Positions 48,709-60,189 of a DNA stretch of 64,000 nucleotides are shown here, piece after piece. The notes beneath the pieces were generated by a model that was given only the letters and a program-made list of their open reading frames with translations, searched no databases and had not been told where the DNA came from. This stretch comes from Punica granatum (lineage: Eukaryota > Streptophyta > Magnoliopsida > Myrtales > Lythraceae), in assembly GCF_007655135.1 (NCBI RefSeq), contig NC_045132.1, forward strand, positions 5,394,001 to 5,458,000, given 5' to 3'. The position numbers and the translations under genes were made by a program. Position 1 is the stretch's first letter, and every line of letters starts with the position of its first letter.

Positions 48709-49200
48709 CGTCAAACCGAAGAAGAAGTATCTCTGCATTGGCAGTGAGTTCAAGTATCAGCATAGTCTCAGTTCAACAAGAAATCAAATTCAAATCTTCC
48801 CGCAACAAACAACAGAAATTAAACCTAGAAATTTGCTCGAGGACTTGCGAATTTTGAGGCGCTGAGCTTTACCAAAACCTAGTCAACACCATTCAGACCC
48901 TCCGATACGATGGCGATCTCATCAAGACGGTCCCTCGAGACCAATCAAATGCGCGGCAGCCCGTGGCTCGCCGATTGACCAATTCCGAGGATGAATGGAA
49001 GGCGAAGGAAAGGGAATTCCTGATTGCCCCGTTTGCAGCCTCCGTTGATTGGGAGGGGTCCCGGGAGCACTTTCAAGTTCTACAGGACCGCCATGGAACG
49101 AAGGGGAAGCTTTGAACTGTTCCTCTTTCCCTTGGTTTAAACTCAGACCGTCGGGTCAGGACGGACGCATCGGTCGACCCGACCCAGTGAAGAACTGTGC
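48709..49200 (-). promoter_or_regulatory. MED8 upstream region with a possible 5'-UTR intron
   Basis: A good acceptor (cactgccaatgcag) lies about 30 bp upstream of the MED8 ATG, suggesting a spliced leader. The sequence further upstream is a decayed copy of the 5' part of the BORCS5-like gene, so the MED8 promoter may derive from it. Confidence 0.45.
48845..49190 (-). pseudogene. Decayed duplicate of the BORCS5-like 5' end
   Basis: Minus-strand sequence here follows 43740-44250. gatgagatcgccatcgtatc aligns with exon 2 gacgagatcaccaccatatc, then ggagggtctgaa with ggagaggctgga, and cctcaaaatt with cctcaaaatt. Similarity continues into intron 2 (aatttctagg, ttctgttgttt) and upstream (ccatgga, aacccgacccgg-type words). 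A stop and indels make the exon non-coding. Confidence 0.7.
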
Positions 49201-49254
49201 ATTTGAGACCCTCATTTTCTACTTCTTTTCGATTGTGGAGGCGATGCTTTTAGC

Positions 49255-49510
49255 TTGTGTTCGGTTTTCAAATCGGATCATAATCTAACTTAATTTGATT
49301 TTGTACAATAATTGTAAATATCGACAAATGAATGGGTGAGAATATATATATACGTATATATAGATGTGAAAGTATATAGAGAATTTTTTATTAAAAAATT
49401 AATTATAAAAATAGTTAAGAAAAAAAAAGTATGCATGAAAATTGTTAAGTAATGATTGTAGCATTGAATTTGAGGGAGAGTAGAGTTGAATTTGGTAGAA
49501 TAAAATTTTT
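49255..49510 (+). mobile_element. MITE family M1, copy
   Basis: Begins gtgttcggttttcaaatc and shares taacttaatttgattttgta, aaaaattaattataaaaatagtt and gggagagtagagttg with the copy at 49787-50090. AT-rich, non-coding. Confidence 0.6.
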
Positions 49511-49786
49511 TATTTTAAAAACCATACAAAGCCAGTTTTTCGCTAGTCTAGTCCTTCGATTTAGCAAGTATTTTCGACTTGATCACTCGGGTCGAGTGGA
49601 AGTTCGTTTTCTAACGAATTTGCCCTAACTTACGATAACTAATATGACGAAGTAAATTCACGTAGAAGTAGGTTCATCTTACTATACCTATGAAAGCGGT
49701 TGGTCACGTCGTGCACTGTATCCTCCTATTGGTTGCCTCATATGGAGCTCGTGGAACTCGATCGCTATGCTTGACTAATCTGTAAG

Positions 49787-50090
49787 CTTGTGTTTGGTTT
49801 TTGAGTTGGATAAATTATTCAACTTAACTTGATTTTGTGTAATAATTGCGTATTGATAAATTTATTGATGTATGCGAATATGTATGTATGTACATATAGA
49901 TATCAAAGTAAATGAATAATTTATTATTAAAAATTAATTTTAAAAATAGTTAAGAAAAATTATGAGTGAGAAAGTATTATTAAATTGAAGAAAAAATAAA
50001 ATAATAATATTATATTATTAAATTCATGAAAAAATAAAGTTAAGTTGGGTAGAGTTGGATAAATTATCTAAAAATCAAACGAAGCCATAT
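49787..50090 (+). mobile_element. MITE family M1, most complete copy
   Basis: Ends gtgtttggtttttgagttgg and aaaaatcaaacgaagcc are inverted relatives, with inner pairs gataaatta opposite taaattatc and aacttaactt opposite aagttaag. The body is about 300 bp and AT-rich. Target duplication and superfamily unresolved. Confidence 0.65.
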
Positions 50091-50609
50091 AATCATTTGT
50101 TTGTATATCACTTAGGAAGAGAAAGGGAGGAGAGTAAAGAAAAAGGGAAGGAAGGGGGGGGGAGATAAATTGAAGGTTAGTTTTGGATAAATTATTAAAG
50201 GAAGTAAATGTATGGAAGGAAAAGTTACTTAAATTAATATACTAGCATTTTTTTTTCTATAATATAGTGTTGTATTTTAAACGGAACAAAATAGTCTTTT
50301 TCAAGTTTTTGATTTTTTTTTAATTTTCTTTTCCAACAAATTTTCCCAATTTAGGAAAATTAAAAGTTGAAGAGGCAAAAAAAGGGATGTGTTAAATTGA
50401 TCCTATTTAAAAACGGTGTTTGGCGGAAAAGTGTTTTTCCAAGAAAATTGTTTCGTGGATTTTTCTATCGAAAAAGAAACCCAGTAAAATGGATTTTTCT
50501 CCCATTTGATTCCTCTTCTCATCTCCAATTCCTAATTTCCGAATCACACTAATCCACCTTGAAAGTTCTTCCATTCCTCCATTGTAGCAACAAAAAGCAG
50601 CACCGGCGG

Positions 50610-51055
50610 CAGTAGTTCAAGGGCCATGCTGATGTTGATTACAAGACCAAGCCCTCCTCCCATTCGATAAGAATATTGCCCAGATTCTTAGGTTCAACGG
50701 TTACAACAAGAAGTACAGGTTCGCCATGGACATCGTCTCATTCTCGATCCCGGAAGGTATCGGAGTTCAAGGAAGAGCCTCACTGGATGCTTGACTTTAG
50801 GTTGAAGGCCTTTCTTAAGTTCAGACTATGAAAGAGCCTAACCAGTCGGACAACCAGTACGTGCCGATTAATTTCTAGGACATTTGCTACTATTCAACGA
50901 CTCCGAGCTGCTCAAGTACTTAAATAGATTAGGCGTGCCCCTGAGCGAGAGAAGCCGATAAGCGAATATCGCAATAGGATAGTGTTTCCATCGCCACTAC
51001 TCACAGGGAGAAATTGCAGAATAGCATAGTCAACTAATATTTGGGAGCAGAGCAT
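50610..51055 (+). pseudogene. SUFB-like processed fragment
   Basis: Intronless, frameshifted remnants match the Fe-S scaffold SUFB (plastid SUF system, ABCI8 in Arabidopsis): SFSIPEG, EEPHWMLDFRLKAF, then MKEPNQSDNQY, VPINF, a stop, DICYYST, ELLKYL, LGVPLSE and DSVSIATTHREKLQ, in the correct order. Several stops and small deletions occur, so it cannot make SUFB. Lack of introns suggests a retrocopy, though the ends and a polyA tail were not defined. Confidence 0.75.
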
Positions 51056-52190
51056 GACTGCATAATTTCTCATTTTTCTTTTAAATATATTTGATTACCA
51101 AATAAAGATCATTATTGAAAAATAACAATCATTTTCCATCAATTTATTTTACATACAAAACATCATAAATTACATTCTATATTCTCAATAATTCAATATA
51201 CTTACCAAATATAACAGTTTCATATTCCATCCCACATTCTTTGCAAAATGTTAAATGGATCAATTTCTGTGTAGTCTAAAGTTTCCACTTATTCTAAAAA
51301 TCTGCAAACGAAACTGCCCCAAAGGAGAAGAAAGGAAATAGAATGCATCCATTGCCCTCCCCTCTTTAAATTTTACAATACCAGCCGAAAGAATTGCAAT
51401 CCCCTCTCTCTGGCCTCAATTGAGGCTAGTTCGATCTCAACTAGATTAGCTCATCGACTAGGCTAATCTCGCTTCTAAAACTTCCAACTAGTGATGAACC
51501 CACTAGCTTCGTATAGGCCGATCGAGTTGATGCCCCTTTCCTAATAGTTTTTCCCCCCCTCAGACAATTTATGTTAATGTTAAGGAAAACAATTTCTGTA
51601 ATATTACTGTTCTTTTAGTTTTAAAACAACTCATTTAGTACCATAAACGATATATATCAAAATTACGGATTTTTTTCAGTTCCATTTGTCAAGTATTAAG
51701 GATCAAGAACGTAACTAATTCTTTTATCCAACAAATGAAACTCTTTTGTATAGATATGTCATTAAGCGAATACATAATCAACCTGATGACCATATGATCG
51801 TAAGAATTGTACTATTGTTAACTTATCAACGGACGGACACGAACGGAAAAAAAGAAAAAGAAAAAGAAGTATCGATAGGAAATGAAGAAAATACAGAACA
51901 TAAATGACTATTTATATTCGAAAGCATGAAATAACACTCGAATCTTGACCATCTCCCCTCGTTCGAACCACATTGTGATCCAAACTTTCTCACCTCAACT
52001 CCCAAAAAACTGCATCATAAAAAATCAAATCATAACCCACAAAAATTGGTCTCAAAACCACCACAAAAACACACTCCCCCTTATGCATCTTCGTGCGGTG
52101 ACCAAAGTGTAGGGGGCAGCAAAAGGAAAAGCCACGCTGGACATTCCATCCCATTACAATCTTATTATCAAACAACGCTCGGATCTCTTC

Positions 52191-52196
52191 CACGTG
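52191..52196 (+). promoter_or_regulatory. G-box/ABRE-like CACGTG
   Basis: CACGTG within tccacgtgtggg, about 190 bp upstream of the H1 start. Such boxes bind bZIP or bHLH factors and are frequent in ABA- and stress-responsive promoters. Confidence 0.45.
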
Positions 52197-52249
52197 TGGG
52201 TTCTAGATTGCTCTGACGACACGCTGGCAATCCGCAATGTAGAAGTCGA

Positions 52250-52254
52250 CCAAT
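52250..52254 (+). promoter_or_regulatory. CCAAT box
   Basis: ccaat about 45 bp upstream of the H1 TATA box. Confidence 0.4.
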
Positions 52255-52293
52255 CAAAATCGATATTCCTGAGCTCACAGAGATCGTTGCTCT

Positions 52294-52302
52294 GATATAA
52301 AT
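52294..52302 (+). promoter_or_regulatory. TATA box of histone H1
   Basis: gatataaat lies about 85 bp upstream of the H1 ATG, leaving a short leader of about 55 nt. Confidence 0.65.
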
Positions 52303-52383
52303 GGCGAGAAAGCCATAATCACATATCATCATCATCGTCAGAGCACAAGATTTCCCCATTACGTATCAGTCAAGAGCCTACTA

Positions 52384-53212
52384 ATGTCGGCCACCGGAGA
52401 AGGTGAGGCGGTTCCCGTCGCCGTTGAGGAGCAGCAGCCGCCGGCTCCCGCTGCGGCGGAGGCGGAGCAGCAGCCAAAGCAGGCGGAGGAGCCGGCGAAG
52501 AAGGAGAAGAAGCAGAGGGCCCCCAAGGAGAAGAAGCCCCGGAAGCCCAAGGCAGCCTCTCACCCCCCATACTTTCAGGTAAAGGGAGTCTCGATCGAAT
52601 CGTATCATCATAGATTCCGATCATGATTGAATGAACGAATCATAAACGTCATTTGAGCTGTGCCCTTTTAATCTCCAATGGAGATTTTCGCAGAATAGGC
52701 CCTGTTACATGTGTTGAATTTTGGGTCAGTTTTCTGATTGGTTTTGGGACTTGCAGATGATCAAGGAGGCGCTGCAAGCCCTGAACGAGAAGAGCGGATC
52801 GAGCCCGTATGCGATCGCGAAGTATATGGAGGACAAGCACAAATCCGTCCTCCCATCGAACTTCAGGAAGACATTAGCCCTCCAGCTGAAGAACTCCGCA
52901 GCCAAGGGGAAGCTGATCAAGATCAAGGCCTCGTACAAGCTCTCTGAGGCTGAGAAGAAGGAGAAGGCCCCAAAGGCAGAGGCTGCGAAGAAGCCCGCAG
53001 CGAAACAGAGCAAGGCGAAGCCGACCGAAGCAATTGCCCCCAAGAAGCCCAGGACCACGAGGAAGTCCGAGAGAGCCGCTGCGACGAAGAAGGCTGCGGC
53101 GAAGAAGCCGGCCAAGAAGCCGAAGAAGGCAGCTGCTGCTGCGAAGCCTAAGCAGCCCAAGTCCATCAGGTCCCCTGCAGCGAAGAGGGCCAAGAAGGCT
53201 GCTGCTGCTTAG
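52384..53212 (+). CDS. Linker histone H1 (H1.3-like)
   Basis: Two exons, 52384-52578 and 52757-53212, join in phase 0 to give 216 residues. H1 binds linker DNA and compacts chromatin in the nucleus. A short Glu/Pro/Ala-rich then Lys-rich head leads to the H15 winged-helix domain at about residues 60-132 (HPPYFQMIKEAL, GSSPYAIAKYM, LPSNFRKTLALQLKN, GKLIKIKASYKL). A Lys/Ala/Pro-rich tail ends in QPKSIRSPAAKRAKK. The intron after HPPYFQ falls at a place common in plant H1 genes. The short tail and the QPKSI ending resemble the stress-inducible H1.3 type; a G-box upstream agrees, but induction is only inferred. Confidence 0.94.
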
Positions 53213-54239
53213 AGGGGAGAGTGAATCTAGTCGTCTTGTTTTTTGGGGTGGGGAATAAGCAAATGATGTTTCTTCCTCTGTTGCGTCGGTCTGTGAATAT
53301 GGGTGGGGGATCGGATGTAAGGTTGCTTTTGTTGATAGATAGTAATGGCTGATCTTCAACCTCTGATGTGTTCTGATCATGTCTTCTAATCTAATCTTGA
53401 AAGAGTGTGCACTGAGATGAGATGGAGATGTTCTTGTGAGAGAATCTTGTTCTGTTTCAGTGAAATGGAGAAGATGGAGGACATAACTGTTGACCGTAAA
53501 ATAAAGGAAAACCTTCGGAAGAATGGACCATTCGAAATCCATAAACAAACAACGACGTTTCTATCCGTCGGAGTTTCTTAACATATACACCTTCACGCGA
53601 ATCATAATCTAGAAGAGATGAGGAGTTAAACGCGACGCGGGTCACGAAGCAAGACGTGTGTAGTGATGCATAGAGCGGAACCCCGAAATAAAATGTGTAG
53701 GCAACGCACTAGAGTAGACACGGGAAGGCTAAGAATTGCGTGTCGATTGGATGTGATTCTAACCCTTAAATTTATCCGAGTTGTATCTGATTTTGATACC
53801 ATTTTAAATTGTTATTTTGTTTACAAGTGATTAAGTTGTATGACTAGCTATTATCGGAAAACACCGCATGTCTAACTTAGGACTGTTGAAACTAGTGACT
53901 AGTGTTGATAGTTTTAATTTGTTCTATTAGCATGTTTCTCAGTGGGGGCACCTAATATTGTCCATGTCAAGGGGCGTTTTATTTGTTTAAATTTCGACAA
54001 TTGCAACTATTTTCTCGGGGATATAATTGAAAATAAAATTTAAAGTGAAGACAAGGATCAAATCAACACACAGATTATTAATTTTGGCCTCGGGAAGAAA
54101 GATCTAGATAATTCTCAGGTCATGATGAGCAGGGATAAGTCCGTTGTAAAAAAAAAAAAAGGGTGAGATTAATGAATACACGATGGTATATATTTTTCAA
54201 TCAAATCAGACATTCTTTTTCTTTCAACGGGAAGATTAG
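53213..54239. other. 3' flank of H1, no further gene
   Basis: Contains the H1 3' UTR, then non-coding DNA. Minus-strand open frames here overlap H1 and are shadows. Confidence 0.4.
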
Positions 54240-54545
54240 AATATGTTTGATTTTAGAATTGAGTCGAGTCGAATTTTGATTTTAATTGGTTTGTATTAAT
54301 TGTGTCGTTGATTTATGAAAAAAAGTGTGAAAATAATAGATAATTGAAAAAAAGTAATAGTTGTATTTTTAAATTGTAAAAAAAGTAATAAATAATTAAG
54401 AGAATTTAGTATTAAAAATTAAATTGAATAGTTAAAAGAATTGAAAAAAATAAAAAAGTAATAATTGTGTTGTTGAATTGAAGATAAGCGGAGTTCAGTG
54501 GAGTTAAGCTAAACAAATTTTTGAATTCAAATAAGGCCTAAAGGG
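54240..54545 (+). mobile_element. MITE family M1, copy
   Basis: Shares aattgtgt.gttga, ttagtattaaaaattaa and agttaagctaaacaaattttt-like words with other M1 copies. It begins tatgtttgattttagaattg and ends ttgaattcaaataaggcc. Confidence 0.55.
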
Positions 54546-55056
54546 TCTCGAGTAATTCAATTCAAGCTAAGTTAATTCACTCAATAATAAAGTTGTTTCG
54601 ATCACGAAGTTTCTCCAATTCAAATCAAACATATTAATATGTGAAGTCGATAACATCTCTGTCTTTTTTTAAAAAAAATTATTTTTTTGTTAACATTTGA
54701 TGTCACCTTCATGTTTTATTAGGATGTGTAATATTTTCTCGTACATACTATTGCCGTTTCCGGGCGGAACGGCCCGAAGGGTGGCAATGAGACTGCGCTA
54801 CAGTGAGTGACCGGCGGCGGCAACATCGAATGGGAGCTAGGGCCGATCAACGTGGCATTCTACCAATGCTCGGTTTGACTAAAAGGATCCACGTGGCAAT
54901 GTCTGGTTCACAGATGGGAGCAATGATCTTTCGATCGCAGATTCATGCGTCTTTTCATTCTGTGGGGGGTGTGGAATGGGATCATCCCCGGTCTTCCAGT
55001 CTGCAGCATATTATGTTATAGTATTGATATGAGTTAGTAACACAAAATAAATAAAT
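54546..55056. other. Spacer with a 72-codon open frame
   Basis: The frame at 54803-55021 lies in a GC-richer island but has no known domain. Confidence 0.3.
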
Positions 55057-55506
55057 AAATAAACTTTTTACATTTTAATAATTCTAAGCATTATCTTCCA
55101 TAAACTAAAAGTACACAAACTTTTAATTTGATAATAATTCTAACATAATGTCAAATTTTTCGTTAATTTGGATGAAATCGAGATTATGAATGGTGCCGAC
55201 GCTTCCAATCAGAGGGGATGATTGTTGGAATCGAGGCTCCCACCCCTAAGATAAGGAGAACCCTCAAAATGGTGATTCTCCCGATTTCGATGGGTATAGC
55301 CACAATCCCGACCATCACCATCCGATTGGAGTCGCCGGCGCCCTCCCTTCGATTAAGGTTACCAGTACCCTCTGTGACTTCAATTCCGTCCAAATTAACG
55401 AAAAATTTGATCTCGTACTATAACTGTTATCAAATCGAAAGTTTATGTATTAATAGGTTAAGAAAAAAAATTCGTGCAATAATTCTTAAAATGTCAAAGT
55501 TTGTGC
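55057..55506. mobile_element. Inverted-repeat element with a GC-rich core
   Basis: Arms of about 125 bp are inverted copies: caaatttttcgttaatttgg opposite ccaaattaacgaaaaatttg, and attttaataattct opposite aattcttaaaat. The core (55185-55390) is GC-rich with ccgattggag and gccgac words, like the elements at 16675 and 22732. Confidence 0.68.
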
Positions 55507-55515
55507 TTTTTTTGG

Positions 55516-55941
55516 GGGTAAATTGCACTGGTAGTCCAAAAAGTTTTACAAATGTTTCAATATGTTACAAAAATTTTTTTTTGCTAGTTGATGATACAAA
55601 ATGTTTCAAAGTTGTTTCAGTATAGTATAAACCGTCATCTCGCCATTGACGCCGTTAAGCCGTCCTTTACAAGACTGTAAATTTTGCATCATCATATAAC
55701 TTACGTAAAAAAATTTGTACGATTAAGTTACAACTTCAAAATATTTTGCACCATCATGTAATGTCCTACAAAAATCGATTTTGCACCATCAGCATCAACT
55801 TGACAGCGTCAATGGTGAGATGATGGTTTGTACTATACTGAAACAACTTTGAAACATTTTGTACCATTAAGTAGCAAAAATTTTTTTTGTACCATATTAA
55901 AATATTTATAAAACTTTTTGGACCATCAGTATAATTTACTC
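55516..55941. mobile_element. MULE-type MITE, copy B
   Basis: Same family as 8525-8990: gggtaaattgcactgg end, aaaatgtttcaaagttg and catctcgccattgacgccgt words, and an inverted right arm ending cagtataatttactc. Flanks tttttttgg (55507-55515) and tttttttaa (55942-55950) match at 7 of 9. It abuts the inverted-repeat element at 55057-55506. Confidence 0.82.
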
Positions 55942-55950
55942 TTTTTTTAA

Positions 55951-56398
55951 AGTTAATATTGATGTAATATGAACATATGCTTTATTTATCCTTTTAATTT
56001 TTTTTCTCGCTATATTCTATCATTTATTCAATTTCGTAACAATAAACATGACCGATTTGACAAATAATATTGGAAGGGAATTTGCTTATATATCTTTTAA
56101 ATTTTGAGTTGGGATGTAGCCAGGAGGTTGATCAATATTATGTCGGGCCCTCGATGTAAATTTGCTGCCAAAACATCAACCACTAAACCAAACCATCCAA
56201 TTAAGTGAGGGTCGAGACGGGACAAGAGCTTTAAGAGATGCAAGGGGTTCTCAGCCGACCCAACTTATTATAGCTCTTTAAATAGCAAGTTATTACCCGC
56301 GTATAAGGTTGTGGATCAATTTAAACTAGAGTTATGCCCACATCTCGTTGCTGGTGCTCTTTTTTTTTTTTCCTAATTTATAGGAGTTATAAAAATTA
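55951..56398. other. Spacer, no gene seen
   Basis: No recognised gene or element. Confidence 0.35.
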
Positions 56399-56738
56399 GG
56401 GCAAATTACAAAAAAAACCCAAATTTTGTAAAAAGTCTCAGTTTTGTCCTAAATTTTGTTTTATAACAGAAAAAACCATAAGTTTTCTAAAATGTCTCAA
56501 AAATAACCGCCGTTATAACTTCCGTCAATTTTTGCCTACGTGTGACCTACGTGGACTGTTAAAGCTTACGTGGACTGTTAAAGGGACCCACCATCAGCAG
56601 CAAAAATTGACGGAAGTTATAACGGAGGTCATTTTTGAGACATTTTAGAAAACTTATGGTTTTTTCTGTTACAAAACAAAATTTAGGACAAAATTGAGAC
56701 ATTTTACAAAACTTGAGTTTTTTTTTTGTAATTTACCC
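56399..56738. mobile_element. Palindromic MULE-type MITE
   Basis: The 340-bp element is almost a full inverted repeat: gggcaaattacaaaaa opposite ttttttgtaatttaccc, gacggaagttataacgg opposite ccgttataacttccgtc. It has a perfect 9-bp target duplication taaaaatta at 56390-56398 and 56739-56747. The spacer holds a short tandem of cttacgtggactgttaaag-like words. The long arms would let a transcript fold into one hairpin. Confidence 0.9.
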
Positions 56739-56984
56739 TAAAAATTAAGCATATATCGGTGAGGTTGACTTGAAGATGTTTATTGCAATTCTTTTAGAAC
56801 AATCCAAAACTCTTAGGAATGTTTATGTGTATATATCTATAAAATATTTAAGCATAAAATTATTATATAGTCTACCGAAAAAAATATTATATAGTCAAAA
56901 TCAAGTTCATACAAATTACTTTTATCTATGTTAATGATATATTAAGTATAAATTTACTGAACTTAACATTGACACCAAATTAAT

Positions 56985-57293
56985 ACTTAGACTATCTCCA
57001 ATGTGAGACACTGTCCCAAGTCTCCGTTCTGGGAGAAAGTTTTGTATGTAACAGTGGTGTATCACGTGGCAATGGCACAAGCCAATAAGTGTTTGTCATT
57101 TTGAGTTTTAATATACAAAAATGAAAAAAGTCTATTGTTGACAAAAATAATTAATTATTAAAAAAATTAATATTTTTATGTGTTTGGTGACATAATACTA
57201 CGTGGTACTATCGTTACACACAAGACCTTCTCCTGATCTGGATCCATACACACTCAAGGAAAAGAGACTTCCCACTCAAATGGAGATAGTAAC
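56985..57293. mobile_element. MITE with gactatctccaat-type ends
   Basis: The left end gactatctccaatgtgag and right end ctcaaatggagatagt are inverted relatives around about 300 bp of AT-rich DNA. Many plant MITEs carry the ctatctccaatg word at their ends; superfamily and target duplication unresolved. Confidence 0.5.
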
Positions 57294-59216
57294 ATGAATG
57301 ATGCACTAAGATGTCTTAAAATCACCATGCAATATGCTACATTGGGGTTTTGGGATTTAAAACTTCCAATTCACTAATTTACAATATAATGAAATTCACA
57401 TAATAATGAGTTGGTCCATTTTTTAGATCACTTAACTTTCGATAGCTTAACTAAGGCAGATTTTCTCTAATAACGGAGGCGTGTTCAAGTATTTCCCCCC
57501 ACAACCCACATGGAACAGGTGACCATTCAAGTCACGTAGGTTGTGCAGATGGTCCATTGAGTAGTATTCTCCTCCATCTTATGGGTTGTCCGAGAAATTA
57601 AGTCGCGTCCTTAGGCCAGCTCTGTTGGATGAACTAAGAAGATTTGGAGAAAGTTGAATTTATGTGTGCGTGTGTGTGTATAAACATGAGGTGTACCTCA
57701 GAATAAGGTTATGCTGAGGAATATGGTATAGGCTCATTTATGCAGAGTGAATTAAGATGTTAAGCCCATAATAAGGTTCGGCCTGGCTGACCCATAATTT
57801 TGAGATTGGGCTCATTGTAGCCATCAAATAAACCAGGGAAAAACAATTACACTAATTCTATACTTGTAATTTCAATCTATCCAGTCATTTTAAATTCCCA
57901 CTCAACCCTTTTCGATGCGGGTTGATAAAAGGGAAAAAACCCTTTCGATGTAACTACATTTTTTTGAAAAATTAATACTATTAAACGAATACTGAATTCT
58001 CCTTTTATATATCTCCAGCATTTTATATTTTTGATGTGTATGAACTATGAACTATTTTTAATTCTAATTTCACCCTCTTAATATATCTGGGGTAAATTTT
58101 CTTTTATTTGTTGGAAAATTATTTATGTTCCTTTTTCCATATTTTTGTTGTTCACTTCTGAGAAATTTATTAGTATGTAATATGAACTAAATGAAAGGCC
58201 CGTGCAATGCACGAATTAGATTTGATAGACATATAATTAACTAATCACGGGTCATTATTGGATTGGACATATGCGTAACACAAAATTCCTTCCATAATTA
58301 AGATTTGTTCACAAGAATTAGCTTTTAATATATTTTTTCATTTGTAACCACATATTTGAGTGCTATTTATCCTTTTGGGTTGAGAAGAGCCCAAAGACTC
58401 AATGGATATTTTATATGGTATTGGAGTGTAAGTTATCTTTTAAATATGATTTGATTTATGCGTTTATTACTCAATGCTCCCCTTACGTGTGGGTTGGATT
58501 AATTATGAAGACCATGCGTGTGAAATTAATTAAATAAGAGTATCAAACTTAATTTTCAGAATTTGATAATTAGGTGTACTATTTCAAGTAAATAGCCAAC
58601 AAGTATCCTTGCTGATTAATAATTTTTTATTTCAGGAAACAAAAATACTCAATTCTCTTAAAATATGTGCATAATAATCATCCTAATACTCACATATATT
58701 AGATACATTTTGGAAGTCGTGTAAATTACAACTCCTGCCAATGAAATTCGGTATTTTTTTTTAATTAGGATGAATTCTAAGCTGATTGTTAGAAAGATAT
58801 AACAACACTCTTCAAGAAATTCTTAAAAATGTACCAAATTTATTCGATAATATGATATTCATAAGTAGAATAATTCAAAGTTAGATTCAAGTTCCTATAA
58901 AATATTGAAAGATTGTTATGTAACTAGAATAACATTCGCGCTAGGAGCGGGGATCAAATCTAAAAAAATTATGAGTAAATTTATTTTTTAAGAATAAAAA
59001 GCTTTTTGTTAAAAATATATTAATTAGCAAGTAACTAAAGGAATCAATAAATGATAGAATTGAATCGTAATGGGACTCACCGGAGAGAGTGTAGAGGAGG
59101 GGGAGAGAAAATGAGGGAGAGTAAGTCGGAAAATGGGTAGTCATTTTTTGTAAATTTATCTTTTTAACCCTATCTAATCTAGAGGTTATGAAAAACTAAA
59201 ATATGTCCCCTATAAC
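57294..59216. other. AT-rich intergenic DNA, no gene seen
   Basis: About 1.9 kb with short open frames only. Includes a possible Helitron end near 58186-58215 and a weak LTR-like stretch near 58430-58520. Confidence 0.4.
58186..58215 (-). mobile_element. Helitron-like 3' end, degenerate
   Basis: On the minus strand the sequence reads ttcgtgcattgcacgggcc, a clear GC hairpin, followed by tttcatTTAG and T. The last four bases differ from CTAG. Confidence 0.3.
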
Positions 59217-59397
59217 TAACGTGGGTTGGTTCAAGTGGTTCGGCGCTTGTTTCACTTAAGCGAGGTCATGAGTTCGAGTCCTTATGATGCAGAAAATCCA
59301 AGCTGTGAGAGCTTTACCCATAGTGGGCCGACCTGACTTGATTGAATTAGTCGGTGTCCAATTGAGATTCTGGATATCATGGTTTACAAAAAAGAGA
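59217..59397 (+). mobile_element. tRNA-derived SINE
   Basis: Contains an A-box-like tggttcaagtgg (about 59227) and a B-box agttcgagtcc (59271-59281) spaced as in a tRNA. A non-tRNA body and an A-rich tail (aaaaaagagaaag) follow. Flanking words tgtcccctat and agccccctatgg may be a decayed target duplication. No protein; needs LINE enzymes in trans, as for all SINEs. Confidence 0.62.
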
Positions 59398-60189
59398 AAG
59401 AGCCCCCTATGGTATTTTGGAAACATAAAAGTGAGACCAAAAGGGTGATTTTCTCCCTTTATATGCTGACGTAGATATTATACAAAATATATAAATAATA
59501 TATATAATATATAATTGAGAAACGAAAAGAGAGAATGAACATCGCCACTCGAATTTCTAAGCCCTTAGCTCTTAGTTAAACGACTCTTCACTCACCAATA
59601 TCTAATTAATTATAGAAAGAATCCTTAAAAATATTAAATAACTATTCAAAATGTTATTTTTCTATATTCATGCATGGAAAATTATAGAAATTAGAGAAAT
59701 TTAGAGAATTGGAAAATCCCTTCTTGCATGGAATCTCCTACAATCCCCTCCATCTCTCTCTCATTCATTCGTTCGTTCGTTTGTTCGTCCATTAATTATT
59801 TTAATGATTTTCCATGAAAATAATTAACCCCAAAAGAGTTTTTGGTTGGGGGAGGTGATGTGTTGTCTTCTCATGCAAAAACATGGAACCCCAAAAGTCT
59901 TTAAAACCTTTTTCTTGCGCAGTTTATATTTGACTATGGTAGTGGAAAAGATTTGGCCGATATCGCCTATTAATCAGCTCAGTAATTAGCAGGATTCTTT
60001 TCCAAGAATGTGAAGCAAAAATAATTTGAAATAAAAATAAATCAAATATGTGAATATATATGTATGCAATAATTAATTTTTCAAGACAACAAGCAAACAA
60101 ATGCAACGCGAACTTATTTTTTCTTTGATTATATGTATGGATTTTTCTCAGTTATATATATCTATATATATATATATATTGCCGCCCTA
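59398..60189. other. AT-rich intergenic DNA, no gene seen
   Basis: No recognised gene. Ends in a (TA)n tract at about 60163-60179. Confidence 0.4.

Larger units (their letters stand above)
51056..52290. other. Intergenic, upstream of histone H1
   Basis: No recognised gene until the H1 promoter elements beginning at about 52190. Confidence 0.4.

Noticed and set aside
52726..53548. Long minus-strand open frames across histone H1 (155 and 224 codons)
   Set aside because: They are complements of Lys/Ala-rich H1 codons, which rarely give stops in the other frames. No domain or start context.
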